The notes under the pieces are model-generated. The model was not told the DNA's origin. It worked only from the letters and a program-made list of their open reading frames with translations, and searched no databases. From Kitasatospora aureofaciens (GTDB lineage: Bacteria > Actinomycetota > Actinomycetes > Streptomycetales > Streptomycetaceae): 64,000 nucleotides of DNA. The DNA lies in NCBI RefSeq assembly GCF_001188955.3, contig NZ_JPRF03000012.1, forward strand, positions 171,258 through 235,257, read 5' to 3'. The stretch's first letter is position 1; every line of letters starts with the position of its first letter. A program made the position numbers and the translations under genes. Of this stretch, positions 34,740 to 42,339 are shown piece by piece.

Positions 34740-34772
34740 TGCCTGTGGGCCGATACCCCCACCCCGTACATG

Positions 34773-34808
34773 GAAGAGGCCCTCCGGCCATGACCGGAGG
34801 GCCTCTTC
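34773..34808. terminator. Bidirectional hairpin terminator
   Basis: A perfect 15-bp stem, GAAGAGGCCCTCCGG with its complement, and a 6-nt loop, between the convergent MOSC and CsoR genes. Confidence 0.85.
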
Positions 34809-34830
34809 GTGCGTGCGCCGCCGCCGTGGT

Positions 34831-35112
34831 TCAGGAGCGGACCAGCCGGGCGATGGCCTGGTTGGCCTCCCGGATCTTGGCGTTGGCCTCCTGGCCGCCC
34901 TCGGCGATGGCGTCGCGGACGCAGCATTCGATGTGCTCGTCCAGGAGTTGCAGGGCGAAGGACTGGAGGGCGCGGCTGGCGGCCGATACCTGGGTGAGGA
35001 CGTCGATGCAGTAGGTGTCCTGCTCGACCATGCGCTGCAGGCCGCGGATCTGGCCCTCGATGCGGCGGAGCCGCTTGAGGAAGTCGTCCTTGTGGGGGCT
35101 GTAGCTGGCCAT
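34831..35112 (-). CDS. csoR: CsoR-type copper-sensing repressor
   Basis: A 93-residue all-helical DUF156 repressor. The Cu(I) ligands of the family are present: Cys35, His60 and Cys64, with an extra Cys63 beside the last. Apo-CsoR binds GC-flanked ATACCC...GGGTAT palindromes and releases them on Cu(I) binding. Four such sites are visible in this window: before copZ, before the Cu/Zn permease and two before copA. It lies downstream of copZ on the same strand with about 100 bp between. The window edge genes give no sign of sulfide-responsive CstR function. Confidence 0.88.
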   Translation of the reverse strand: MASYSPHKDDFLKRLRRIEGQIRGLQRMVEQDTYCIDVLTQVSAASRALQSFALQLLDEHIECCVRDAIAEGGQEANAKIREANQAIARLVRS

Positions 35113-35219
35113 GGCCGTCTCCGGTTCCTGCGCGGTGAGGAGTTCGCTCACTCTACCGGGGCGCGGTGGGAGGGGAGCCGGCCCGGACGTCCGGGGGCGC
35201 CGTCCGGGCCGACGGGCGG

Positions 35220-35537
35220 TCAGGCGCCGATCCGGCCGATCAGGGCGTAGCCGGCCTCGTCGATGGCGGCGGCGACGTCGGTGTCGGCCAGCGGCGCGGT
35301 GCTGTCGACGGTGACCTGGCCGGTGGCGAGGTCGACCGCGACCTCGGTGACACCGGCGACCTTCTCCAGCTCGGCGGTCACCGAGCTGACGCAGTGGCCG
35401 CAGGTCATGCCCTTCACCTGGAAGACGGCGCGCTCGGCGGCGGCGGTGGCGGGGGCCTTGCCGGCGCCGGTCCCGCACGAGCCGCAGCAGGAGCCCCCGG
35501 TGGAGGACGACTCGACGGTGACGGTGGTCTCGCTCAT
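35220..35537 (-). CDS. copZ: CopZ-like copper chaperone
   Basis: A 105-residue HMA-domain protein with the metal motif GMTCGHC (Cys46, Cys49), ferredoxin-like fold landmarks VTAELEKVAGV and IDEAGYALIG. It should carry Cu(I) to the CopA ATPase. The N-terminus has an unusual extra Cys cluster GGSCCGSCGTG (Cys17, 18, 21) that could add a second metal site. A CsoR box lies about 75 bp upstream. Confidence 0.85.
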   Translation of the reverse strand: MSETTVTVESSSTGGSCCGSCGTGAGKAPATAAAERAVFQVKGMTCGHCVSSVTAELEKVAGVTEVAVDLATGQVTVDSTAPLADTDVAAAIDEAGYALIGRIGA

Positions 35538-35612
35538 GGTTGTGCTCCTGTCGTCGGTGCGTGCGGCGCCTTCCGGAGTGGTCCCGGGCGGCTACTTCGC
35601 TTGGAACATACC

Positions 35613-35628
35613 ATACCCCCCTAGGGTA
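35613..35628. promoter_or_regulatory. CsoR box upstream of copZ
   Basis: ATACCCCCCTAGGGTA, a near-palindrome of the CsoR type with TACC/GGTA arms. It sits 76 bp upstream of the copZ start. Confidence 0.75.
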
Positions 35629-35884
35629 AGTGGAAAGGTCGCGGCGAACCCTGCTCCAGCGCTTCGGTGTTCAGTCCGGAGCCGGTCCGCAGGTGGGGCC
35701 GGTACGGCGCCGGCGACCCCAGCGCGATGAGCGCCGGTGTGGCCAGCCGCACCGCGAACCGCAGCCGGGGAGCCGGTCGCAGCAGCCGCCGCCTCAGCTG
35801 CCTCGCCGGTCGCCGGTCGCCGGACGCGTGGCCACAGTGGCGGCAGGGGAGTTCGACGACCGCACGCTCCGTCGTCCACCGCAC
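35621..35884 (-). CDS. Possible small Cys-containing protein, doubtful
   Basis: A GTG-started frame of 87 codons in the otherwise empty stretch 35538-35913. It has a CRHC motif (a potential zinc-binding pair) and an Arg-rich, moderately hydrophobic C-terminus. No Shine-Dalgarno is convincing and its end overlaps the CsoR box, so it may be a chance frame or a decayed gene. Nothing else is seen in this gap. Confidence 0.25.
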   Translation of the reverse strand: MRWTTERAVVELPCRHCGHASGDRRPARQLRRRLLRPAPRLRFAVRLATPALIALGSPAPYRPHLRTGSGLNTEALEQGSPRPFHLP

Positions 35885-35913
35885 CCCGGCCGGGTAGCGG
35901 ATGGCGCCGGGCC

Positions 35914-36426
35914 TCAGCGGACGGTGACCTGGATGGACTTGGTGACGTCGCACCTCAACGCCACACGGTTCGGCGCGTCGGGGGCGCAGTCGACCTCGTT
36001 GCCGAACGCCCAGGTCAGGGTGGTGGTTCCGGGCGCCAGGGCGGTGAACGTCCGGTCGAACTCCGAGGCGCAGCCGGGCGCGGGCGGGTTCGACGAGCAG
36101 GAGCTGATGACGACGTCCGGACCGTTCCGCAACACGGCGCCGTCGGCCGGTGAGGTGAGGTACCAGTTCTTGGGCCGGGCACCCCCGGTCATCCTGACGC
36201 CGAGCTGCTGCCCGACGGCCAGGTCCACCGTGCTGTTCGGGTAGGCGGAGGTGGCGTACCCGGCTTCGGACTCGGCAGGGAGGGAGACCTCGGTCTGCGG
36301 CCGGGCGGGGGAGTCGGTGGCGGTCGTGCTGGTCGTCGGGTCGGACCACCATCCGTTGAGGTAGGAGACGAGCAGTACGGCGGCGGCCAGGAGCACCACC
36401 GCACCGGAGACGATGCGGCGCATCAC
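35914..36426 (-). CDS. Membrane-anchored exported protein, chagasin-like fold possible
   Basis: A 170-residue protein with a single N-terminal membrane segment (IVSGAVVLLAAAVLLVSYL) and an extracytoplasmic domain with Cys pairs. The domain order VDLAVGQQLGVRM, NWYLTSP, FTALAPGTTTLTWAF resembles the beta-sandwich of I42/chagasin cysteine-protease inhibitors, but the signature NPTTG and RPW loops are not preserved. GTG 36426 overlaps the previous stop; ATG 36423 is an alternative. As last gene of the WXG100-protease operon it could be an immunity or anchoring protein (inference). Confidence 0.6.
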   Translation of the reverse strand: MMRRIVSGAVVLLAAAVLLVSYLNGWWSDPTTSTTATDSPARPQTEVSLPAESEAGYATSAYPNSTVDLAVGQQLGVRMTGGARPKNWYLTSPADGAVLRNGPDVVISSCSSNPPAPGCASEFDRTFTALAPGTTTLTWAFGNEVDCAPDAPNRVALRCDVTKSIQVTVR

Positions 36427-36812
36427 TCGCCCTCACCCCGGACGTCGCGACGCATGGTGATGAGCAGCGCGACCTCGGCCAGCCAGCGTGCGAAGACGAC
36501 TTCGCGCTGGAGGTTCGCCCCGGCGCCCGCCGCCGCGCGCAGCCAGCCGCGGACGAGTTCGCCCGCCTCCCGGCCGATGACCGGCTCGGGCAGGTCGAGC
36601 GCGGCGCTGAAGCCGCCGGTGCGGACGTACTGGGCGAGGAAGCCCAGCGGATAGGGGCCGATGCGCAGGGCCTCGGCCTGGTAGGAGGCGGCGATCGCGG
36701 CCTCGCCGAAGAGCACCTGGCGCGTGACGCCGTCGATCAGCAGGCCGCGGGTGATGGCGGCCTCCACGTCGTAGCCGTGCATCAGTTCGGCGTCCGGGAG
36801 GACGTTGGTCAT
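36423..36812 (-). CDS. Unknown 129-residue protein of the WXG100-protease operon
   Basis: A soluble, mostly helical 129-residue protein with no recognised domain. Its ATG overlaps the stop of the protease-like gene (ATGA) and its own stop overlaps the start of the next gene, so all are translationally coupled. Genes placed directly after a polymorphic toxin are often immunity proteins; a helical cytoplasmic protein of this size fits but nothing in the sequence proves it. Confidence 0.65.
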   Translation of the reverse strand: MTNVLPDAELMHGYDVEAAITRGLLIDGVTRQVLFGEAAIAASYQAEALRIGPYPLGFLAQYVRTGGFSAALDLPEPVIGREAGELVRGWLRAAAGAGANLQREVVFARWLAEVALLITMRRDVRGEGE

Positions 36813-38404
36813 TTCGGCAGCTCCACGCCGTAGGGCCGGTTGATGTTCACGGTGTCGGTGAGGCCCCCGTCGTTCAGGTGGTTGTGGATGAACTGGTCCT
36901 CGGTCACCCATACCGACTGGCCCCACGGGTTGTAGACCTGCAGCCGGTCGCCGTCACGGGCCACGATCACCATCTGGTGGTAGCTGCCGTCCTTGCCGGC
37001 GTTCTTGCTGGCCTCGTCGTAGGCGCAGAACGGCACCGGTTTGCCCTCGTCCAGGGCCTTCTCGATCCGGTTGACGGCCGCGCGCCGGTCGTCGTCGGTG
37101 TTGAGGTCGACGTACTCGTAGGTCGAGCCGGTGGCCTTGCCGAGGTTCTGGTTGGCGAGGAAGGTGTTGCCCTTGGGGCCGATCCCGCCGCCGTTCTCCG
37201 GGTAGATCTTCTGGTCACCGTTGGCCAGCTGGCCCTGCTGGTACTGATTGATGAAGAGCTGCTGGAGCCGCTGCTTGAAGTACTCCGGCGCGTCCGCTCC
37301 CGGGACGTCGGGCATGTTGCCGGTGGTGACCTGGAGCATCGACACCGGGTCGAGCTTGAGGCTCGCGACCACCGTGGAGGCCGCGACGCAGTCGCCGACG
37401 TTGCGCTGGCTGTAGACGTCGTAGCCGTCGAGGATCTGGGCGCCCTTGTAGGTGAGCAGGGTCTTGTGGGTGGTGGACTCCTCCTGGAGGGGGTCCGTAC
37501 TGAGGCCCGGGACCAGGTGTTGGGACAGCCAGGCGGGGTCGTCGCCGTGGGGGTGGATCAGCGCGGCGAACTGCTGGACGTCGGCGACCGAGTGGCCCGC
37601 GGCCAGCGCCTTCCAGAGGTATGCGGCCTCCTCCGGCGACTTGGCGCCGGACAGCAGGCTCTGGAAGGCGGCCTGGTCGGCGCCGTTCATCACGGACATG
37701 AACTCCTTGGCACGGTCGAGCTGGTTGTCCGTAAGGATGTAGTCGCCGTCCGCACCTCCGCCCGGGCCCTTCTCGTTCGCCAGGACCAGGGCCGCGAGCG
37801 GATCGATCGTCCCTTGTCCGGCGCGCTCGGTGCGGGCCTTGGCGGCGAGCTGGTTGATCAGGCTCGCGGTGCGGGTGCCGCTGCTCTCCGCCCGCTGGGC
37901 GGCCGAGATCCTGGTTCCCACGGCGATGTCGGCCGGTCCGATGGCGGCGACGGCCTTCTCGGTGTCGAAGGCGTCCTGGCCGAGTGTCTTCTGAACGTTC
38001 TGCAGGGCGGTGATGCCCTGGGCGTCGGTGTTCTGGGCACCTTCGAGGTCGTCCGCCCAGGCGTTCAGCTGGGTAGCGGCCTGCTCCAGGGTCTTCCGGG
38101 AGACGGTCAGTTCGCTGGCCAGCGCCAGGACGGCCTGGGTGGCGTTCTCGGCGACCGAGCCGGTCCAGGCGTTGGGGAGCTTGGCCGTGGCGACCGATTC
38201 GAGATCGGCGGACGCCTGGGCGTAGGCCTTGGCGGTTTCCGAGTAGGCCTTCGCCCGCTCGCGTATCGCGCCGGGGTTGCCAGCCGGCCCGGCCACGGCC
38301 AGGGCCTTGTCGATGGCGCCGAGCAGTTCCACCCCGACGAAGGGGCCGACGCTGGGGTGGGTGATGGCCTGCTGCGCCTTCTGCAGGTCCGCGACCTTGC
38401 TCAT
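36809..38404 (-). CDS. WXG100-linked protein with papain/calpain-like protease domain
   Basis: A 531-residue protein. The N-terminal 200 residues are helical and Ala-rich, like WXG/LXG-type secretion domains (YSETAKAYAQASADLESVA, TVSRKTLEQAATQLNAWADD). The C-terminal domain has a Cys-His-Asn triad: Cys339 in NVGDCVAAST, His476 in SYHQMVIV, Asn492 in VYNPWGQSVW. Spacing of 137 and 16 residues fits papain (134 and 16), and NPWG after a GDC site is calpain-like. No signal peptide is visible; ESX-type secretion is suggested by the WXG100-like gene that overlaps it by 4 bp. A secreted protease or toxin is the best reading. Confidence 0.75.
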   Translation of the reverse strand: MSKVADLQKAQQAITHPSVGPFVGVELLGAIDKALAVAGPAGNPGAIRERAKAYSETAKAYAQASADLESVATAKLPNAWTGSVAENATQAVLALASELTVSRKTLEQAATQLNAWADDLEGAQNTDAQGITALQNVQKTLGQDAFDTEKAVAAIGPADIAVGTRISAAQRAESSGTRTASLINQLAAKARTERAGQGTIDPLAALVLANEKGPGGGADGDYILTDNQLDRAKEFMSVMNGADQAAFQSLLSGAKSPEEAAYLWKALAAGHSVADVQQFAALIHPHGDDPAWLSQHLVPGLSTDPLQEESTTHKTLLTYKGAQILDGYDVYSQRNVGDCVAASTVVASLKLDPVSMLQVTTGNMPDVPGADAPEYFKQRLQQLFINQYQQGQLANGDQKIYPENGGGIGPKGNTFLANQNLGKATGSTYEYVDLNTDDDRRAAVNRIEKALDEGKPVPFCAYDEASKNAGKDGSYHQMVIVARDGDRLQVYNPWGQSVWVTEDQFIHNHLNDGGLTDTVNINRPYGVELPK

Positions 38405-38718
38405 CGGGCCTGCTTCGGGGAGAGCGAGGCGGTGACCTTGGTCTCCGCGGCGCGGTAGTTGGCGCTGGTGGCCGACATCTTCTGGACCAGTTCACCCACC
38501 GCTCGCTGGGTGACGTGCAGTTCCTGCCCCCAGTTGGTGTCGAACCCCGACCACGCCTGGTCCACCCCGAACTCGCCGAAGTCGGCGGACTGGGAGGGTT
38601 TTTGCGCGGTGTAGGCCTGGTTGGCATTCGTGAGGTCGGTCGCGACGTTGCCGAGTGCCGTCGTCACGCCGTCCAGTGCGTCGGGCTTGACCGTGTACCC
38701 GGTCGGGTTGTCCCCCAT
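38401..38718 (-). CDS. ESAT-6/WXG100-like protein
   Basis: A 105-residue helical protein with the length and two-helix pattern of WXG100 proteins: helix 1 PDALDGVTTALGNVATDLTN, a central turn with Trp (VDQAWSGFDTNWG), helix 2 QRAVGELVQKMSATSANYRA. A strict WXG is absent. It starts the four-gene operon and overlaps the protease-like gene (ATGA), so it is likely its secretion partner or chaperone for an ESX/type VII apparatus, which is not in the window. Confidence 0.7.
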   Translation of the reverse strand: MGDNPTGYTVKPDALDGVTTALGNVATDLTNANQAYTAQKPSQSADFGEFGVDQAWSGFDTNWGQELHVTQRAVGELVQKMSATSANYRAAETKVTASLSPKQAR

Positions 38719-38815
38719 CGATCGATCCCCCTGTAGTCCCCTCGCTCGCCGTGATCGAGCGAGCGCGATCGACGAGCATAGACGCTGCCGGAGGGACCGC
38801 GGTTGCGGTTCGGTC

Positions 38816-38935
38816 CAGCCGGCCGGGCTTCGCCGCCCGCACGCCGGCCTCGAAGCGGCCTGAGGCGCCGAGTTCCTGCATCACCCCGGACAGCAGGCGG
38901 CTGAGGGTTCTGAGGCCGCGGTCGGAGCCCGCCAC
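38816..38935 (-). pseudogene. Remnant of a LuxR-type regulator C-terminus
   Basis: The minus strand encodes VMQELGASGRFEAGVRAAKP, which parallels DLMERLDARSRFQAGVRAVR at the C-terminus of the intact LuxR gene at 40333-41334. The upstream recognition-helix motif is missing and no start exists, so this is a decayed fragment. The remaining gap 38719-39048 holds otherwise only a short hairpin (38741-38763) and the CsoR box. Confidence 0.45.
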
Positions 38936-38987
38936 AACGTGTCGGCCGCGACCCTGCTCTGCCTGCTCGGCGCGTTACGGTTCGTGA

Positions 38988-39004
38988 ATACCCCGTACGG
39001 GTAT
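38988..39004. promoter_or_regulatory. CsoR box upstream of the Cu/Zn permease
   Basis: ATACCCCGTACGGGTAT, a perfect 17-bp near-palindrome of the CsoR type around a GTAC core, ending 44 bp before the ATG of the permease gene. Confidence 0.75.
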
Positions 39005-39048
39005 ATGGTCGGGTTGCCGGCCGGTGCCCGAGGAAGGCGGACGACCAC

Positions 39049-40221
39049 ATGCACGCGATCCTGCACGCGCTGTCCATCGCCGGATCGATGACCTGGGAGA
39101 TCACCTGGGCGCTGATCCTCGGCTTCCTGCTCTCCGCCGTCGTCCAGGCGGTGGTCCACAAGTCCACGGTGGTGCGGCTGCTCGGCGACGACCGGCCGCG
39201 CACCCTGGCCGTCGCCTCGGCGCTGGGCGCGGCCTCGTCCTCCTGCTCCTACGCGGCCGTCGCGCTGGCCCGCTCGCTGTTCCGCAAGGGTGCGAACTTC
39301 ACGGCGGCGATGGCCTTCGAGATCGCCTCCACGAACCTGGTGGTCGAACTCGGCGTCATCCTCGCCCTCTTGCTGGGCTGGCAGTTCACGGCGGCCGAGT
39401 TCGTCGGCGGACCGGTGATGATCCTGCTGCTGGCACTGCTGTTCCGGTCGCTGCTGCGGGACCGGCTGCTCCAGGAGGCCCGGGAGCAGGCCGAGTTCGG
39501 CCGGGCCGGGTCGATGGAGGGGCACGCGGCGATGGACATGTCGGTGGCCGGGCCCGGCTCCTTCGCCCGCCGCCTGCTCTCCCGCCAGGGCGTCACCTCG
39601 GTGTCGCACGTGTTCGTGATGGAGTGGGCGGCGATCCTCAAGGACCTGGTGATCGGCCTGCTGATCGCGGGCGCGATCGCGGCGTGGGTCCCGGACTCGT
39701 TCTGGCAGGCGTTCTTCTTCGTCGACCACCCGCTGGCGGCCAAGCTCTGGGGGCCGCTGGTCGGGCCGCTGGTCGCGATCGCGTCGTTCGTCTGCTCGAT
39801 CGGCAACGTACCGCTGGCGGTGGTGCTGTGGAAGGGCGGGATCAGCTTCGGCGGGGTGGTCGCGTTCATCTTCGCGGACCTGCTGATCCTGCCGATCCTC
39901 AACATCTACCGGAAGTACTACGGGACTCGGATGGCCCTCTTCCTGCTGGGCACGTTCTACGCGGCGATGGTGGCCGCCGGGTACGTGGTCGAGTTCGTCT
40001 TCGGCGGGCTGGGGCTGGTGCCGAACCAGAGGGAGGCGGAGATCCCGATGGCGGGCGTCGAGTGGAACTACACCACCTGGCTCAACATCGCATTCCTACT
40101 GCTGGCGCTGGGGCTGGTCGTCCGCTTCTTCCGCACCGGCGGCGCCGCGATGCTGCGCATGATGGGCGGCGCCCCGGACGCGGACGAACACGCGGGCCAC
40201 GAGCACCAGGGCGACCACTGA
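39049..40221 (+). CDS. Permease, SO_0444/ArsP_1-like, probable Cu/Zn efflux
   Basis: A 390-residue polytopic membrane protein of the DUF318/ArsP_1 permease superfamily with about 8 membrane segments in two halves. Family landmarks: LGAASSSCSYAAVALARSLF with a conserved Cys, and ASFVCSIGNVPLAVVLW. The C-terminus is His-rich (EHAGHEHQGDH). Members of this group export copper or zinc. A CsoR-type palindrome just upstream puts it in the copper regulon of this strain. GAGGAAGG precedes the ATG. Confidence 0.8.
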   Translation: MHAILHALSIAGSMTWEITWALILGFLLSAVVQAVVHKSTVVRLLGDDRPRTLAVASALGAASSSCSYAAVALARSLFRKGANFTAAMAFEIASTNLVVELGVILALLLGWQFTAAEFVGGPVMILLLALLFRSLLRDRLLQEAREQAEFGRAGSMEGHAAMDMSVAGPGSFARRLLSRQGVTSVSHVFVMEWAAILKDLVIGLLIAGAIAAWVPDSFWQAFFFVDHPLAAKLWGPLVGPLVAIASFVCSIGNVPLAVVLWKGGISFGGVVAFIFADLLILPILNIYRKYYGTRMALFLLGTFYAAMVAAGYVVEFVFGGLGLVPNQREAEIPMAGVEWNYTTWLNIAFLLLALGLVVRFFRTGGAAMLRMMGGAPDADEHAGHEHQGDH

Positions 40222-40332
40222 GCGGAGTCCGGCCCACGCAGCCGACCTCGGCGGTCGACGTCCCGCCCGGGCTCGCGCGCACCCGCGCCCCGTGCCGTGC
40301 ACGCACACCTCCGGCCCGGATGGGGGCGTGGT

Positions 40333-41334
40333 TCAGAGCGCGAGCCAGCCGGCCCGGACCGCGCGCACGCCGGCCTGGAAGCGGCTGCGGGCGTCGAGGC
40401 GCTCCATGAGGTCGGTGGCGATGCGGCGGGCGGTGCGGGGCGAGACGCTCAGGCGCTTGGCGATGGCGTCGTCGGTGTGTCCGTCGGCCAACAGGGCCAG
40501 CGTGGTCCGCTCCTGGGCGGTGAGGCCGTGTTCGTCGGGCCGGGCGGCGGCGCCGAGCGGCTGGGCGCCCGCCCAAACGGTCTCGAACAGGGCGCACAGC
40601 GCGGTCAGCATCCCCTGGCCGGTGAGCACGACGGCTCCTGCGGCGGTGTCGTCGCTGTGGACCGGGATGACGGCGGTGGTCCGGTCGACCACGATCATGC
40701 GGGTCGGGAGCGCGGGCGCGGTGCGGACCTGGCCGCCGTGGGTGGCGAGCCAGTTGACGTACTCGACGGTGTGCGGACTGTTGCGGACACTGTCCAGGTA
40801 GACGGTCCGCATCCGGATGCCGCGCCCCAGCAGGTCAAGGTCCAGGGGCTTGGCGGCCTCGATGTTCTCCGGCTTCTGTCCGCCGTCGGGCGCGAAGGTC
40901 ATGACTTCCTCGCGCACCTCCCGGGTGAGCAGGGTGAGCCGGTCGCGGATCTGGTCGAGGCCGGTGAGCTGCTCGACGCCGGGGTGGTTCCCGGCCGGCC
41001 GGAGGTCGGCGTACTCGGAGATGAGCTGCGCCGCCGCGGCGCGGGAGGCTTCGATCCGCAGCTGCTGTGCGGCGAGCTCGGCCTGCTGGCGGGCCATCAG
41101 GATCTCCATCCCGATCTCGGGGGAGACGGCCCGCAGTTCACCCTCGCGGTCCGCGGAGGGGCGCAGCAGGGCCAGTTCGCTGAGAGTGTCCAGAGCCTGC
41201 CTGATCTGCTGCTCGGGCAGGGACAGGCGTGCGCCGAGAGCGCGGACGCCCTCCTGTGGATGGGCGAGCATCGCCCGGTAGACCGCCTCCGAGACCTTGT
41301 CCAGGCCCAGTGCCGTGAGCATTCCCCGCCCCAC
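40333..41334 (-). CDS. LuxR-family regulator with TrmB-like N-terminus
   Basis: A 333-residue regulator. The N-terminus is a TrmB-like winged helix (DKVSEAVYRAMLAHPQEG), the middle a sensory helix-rich region, the C-terminus a LuxR-type helix-turn-helix (LTAQERTTLALLADGHTDDA, then SVSPRTARRIATDL). This architecture is frequent in Streptomyces as orphan regulators without a kinase. GTG 41334 is given; ATG 41322 is possible. A fragment of a related gene lies beyond the permease at 38816-38935. Confidence 0.82.
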   Translation of the reverse strand: MGRGMLTALGLDKVSEAVYRAMLAHPQEGVRALGARLSLPEQQIRQALDTLSELALLRPSADREGELRAVSPEIGMEILMARQQAELAAQQLRIEASRAAAAQLISEYADLRPAGNHPGVEQLTGLDQIRDRLTLLTREVREEVMTFAPDGGQKPENIEAAKPLDLDLLGRGIRMRTVYLDSVRNSPHTVEYVNWLATHGGQVRTAPALPTRMIVVDRTTAVIPVHSDDTAAGAVVLTGQGMLTALCALFETVWAGAQPLGAAARPDEHGLTAQERTTLALLADGHTDDAIAKRLSVSPRTARRIATDLMERLDARSRFQAGVRAVRAGWLAL

Positions 41335-41483
41335 CCCCGTGAAGAACCCGCGTTCGAACGCACGCGATCATTCCACATCCGCGGCGCACTGTGTCACGGG
41401 CCGGGTGGACGGTTCCGGCCAAGGCCCCAACCGTCCCGGGCCATCCTCTTCACGCCATTTGCCCACTTCGGCACGCTCGGTCC

Positions 41484-41840
41484 ATGTACCTCGTTCACGC
41501 CGCCTTGCAGCCGGTCCCGCCCGGGCGTCCGCTCCCCGCTGACGCCCGCGAGCTCCTGCGGTCCGCCGTGCGCCCGGAGGACCGGGTCGAGCACGTCGTC
41601 GTCCACCCGGAGGCCTTCCCGGATCCGGTGCTCGGTGTCTACCTGCTCGCCGACTCCCTCGCCGCCGCCGAGAGCCGGACCGCCGGGTTCTGCCGTCGCG
41701 CGCTGGCGACCGTGCCCGAGTTCGCGGGGTGGACGGCGACGAAGGTCGCCGCACCGCTCGTCACGCCGTTCTACGAGCGCCTGCTGTCCGCCCCGGCCGG
41801 TCCTGGCCGGAACGGTCCAGGGACGTTTCCGTCCAGCTGA
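41484..41840 (+). CDS. Small conserved-looking hypothetical protein
   Basis: A 118-residue soluble protein of unknown function, beginning MYLVHAALQPVPPG. The pattern is alpha/beta with no motif or membrane segment recognised. It is divergent from the LuxR gene with 149 bp between starts. No Shine-Dalgarno is evident. It may be a target of the LuxR regulator. Confidence 0.6.
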   Translation: MYLVHAALQPVPPGRPLPADARELLRSAVRPEDRVEHVVVHPEAFPDPVLGVYLLADSLAAAESRTAGFCRRALATVPEFAGWTATKVAAPLVTPFYERLLSAPAGPGRNGPGTFPSS

Positions 41841-41994
41841 GAACCCTTCCACCCACTCTGACCAGCGGCGAAGCTAGTGGACGTCGGAAGGGGACACCGC
41901 CCGGACGACAACCGGAGGACCGGAGGAGGCGTCACCGCGGGACGCCCACGCCGGATCCCCGCTCCACTCCGTCGCACCCGAAGAGGACACCGTC

Positions 41995-42135
41995 ATGCTC
42001 CGCACCGTCACCGCCAAGGCCACCGCGGTCGCCACCCTCGCCCTCGCCGTCCTGGCTCCCGCCGTCGCCGCCGCCCAGGCCGCGCCCGCTCAGCCGGTCA
42101 TCACCGCCCAGGCCGACAACATGATCTGGGGCTGA
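41995..42135 (+). CDS. 46-residue secreted peptide precursor
   Basis: A 46-codon frame with GAGGA 8 nt before the ATG. Residues 1-28 form a standard signal peptide (basic MLRTVTAK, hydrophobic ATLALAVLAPAVAAA, then AQA). Cleavage after AQA would leave about 17 residues ending ITAQADNMIWG. The next gene encodes a secreted cell-wall peptidase 205 bp downstream on the same strand. No Cys, so not a disulfide peptide. It could be a signalling or antimicrobial peptide; similar short secreted frames are easily missed in annotation. Confidence 0.6.
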   Translation: MLRTVTAKATAVATLALAVLAPAVAAAQAAPAQPVITAQADNMIWG

Positions 42136-42339
42136 CCCGCAGCCCCACCCGGTCCGGCGCGGAACCAACGCGGCTGCTCCTGCAGGGCAGCCGCCCATCA
42201 TCCGCCCGCACCACGCCTGCCGTTCGGTGTCTCGCCACGCCGGACCATGCCCGCCGTGCCCGGCGCTTCTCGTCGTCCTGCTGTTGCGCGGATCCGCCGT
42301 GTCCGCGACGCCTCCTGCACTCACAACCGGAGTCCACTC

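Noticed and set aside
42136..42339. Cyclic-di-AMP (ydaO) riboswitch upstream of the cell-wall hydrolases
   Set aside because: These riboswitches often precede Rpf/NlpC genes in Streptomyces, but the conserved core sequences could not be found here or before 43911.
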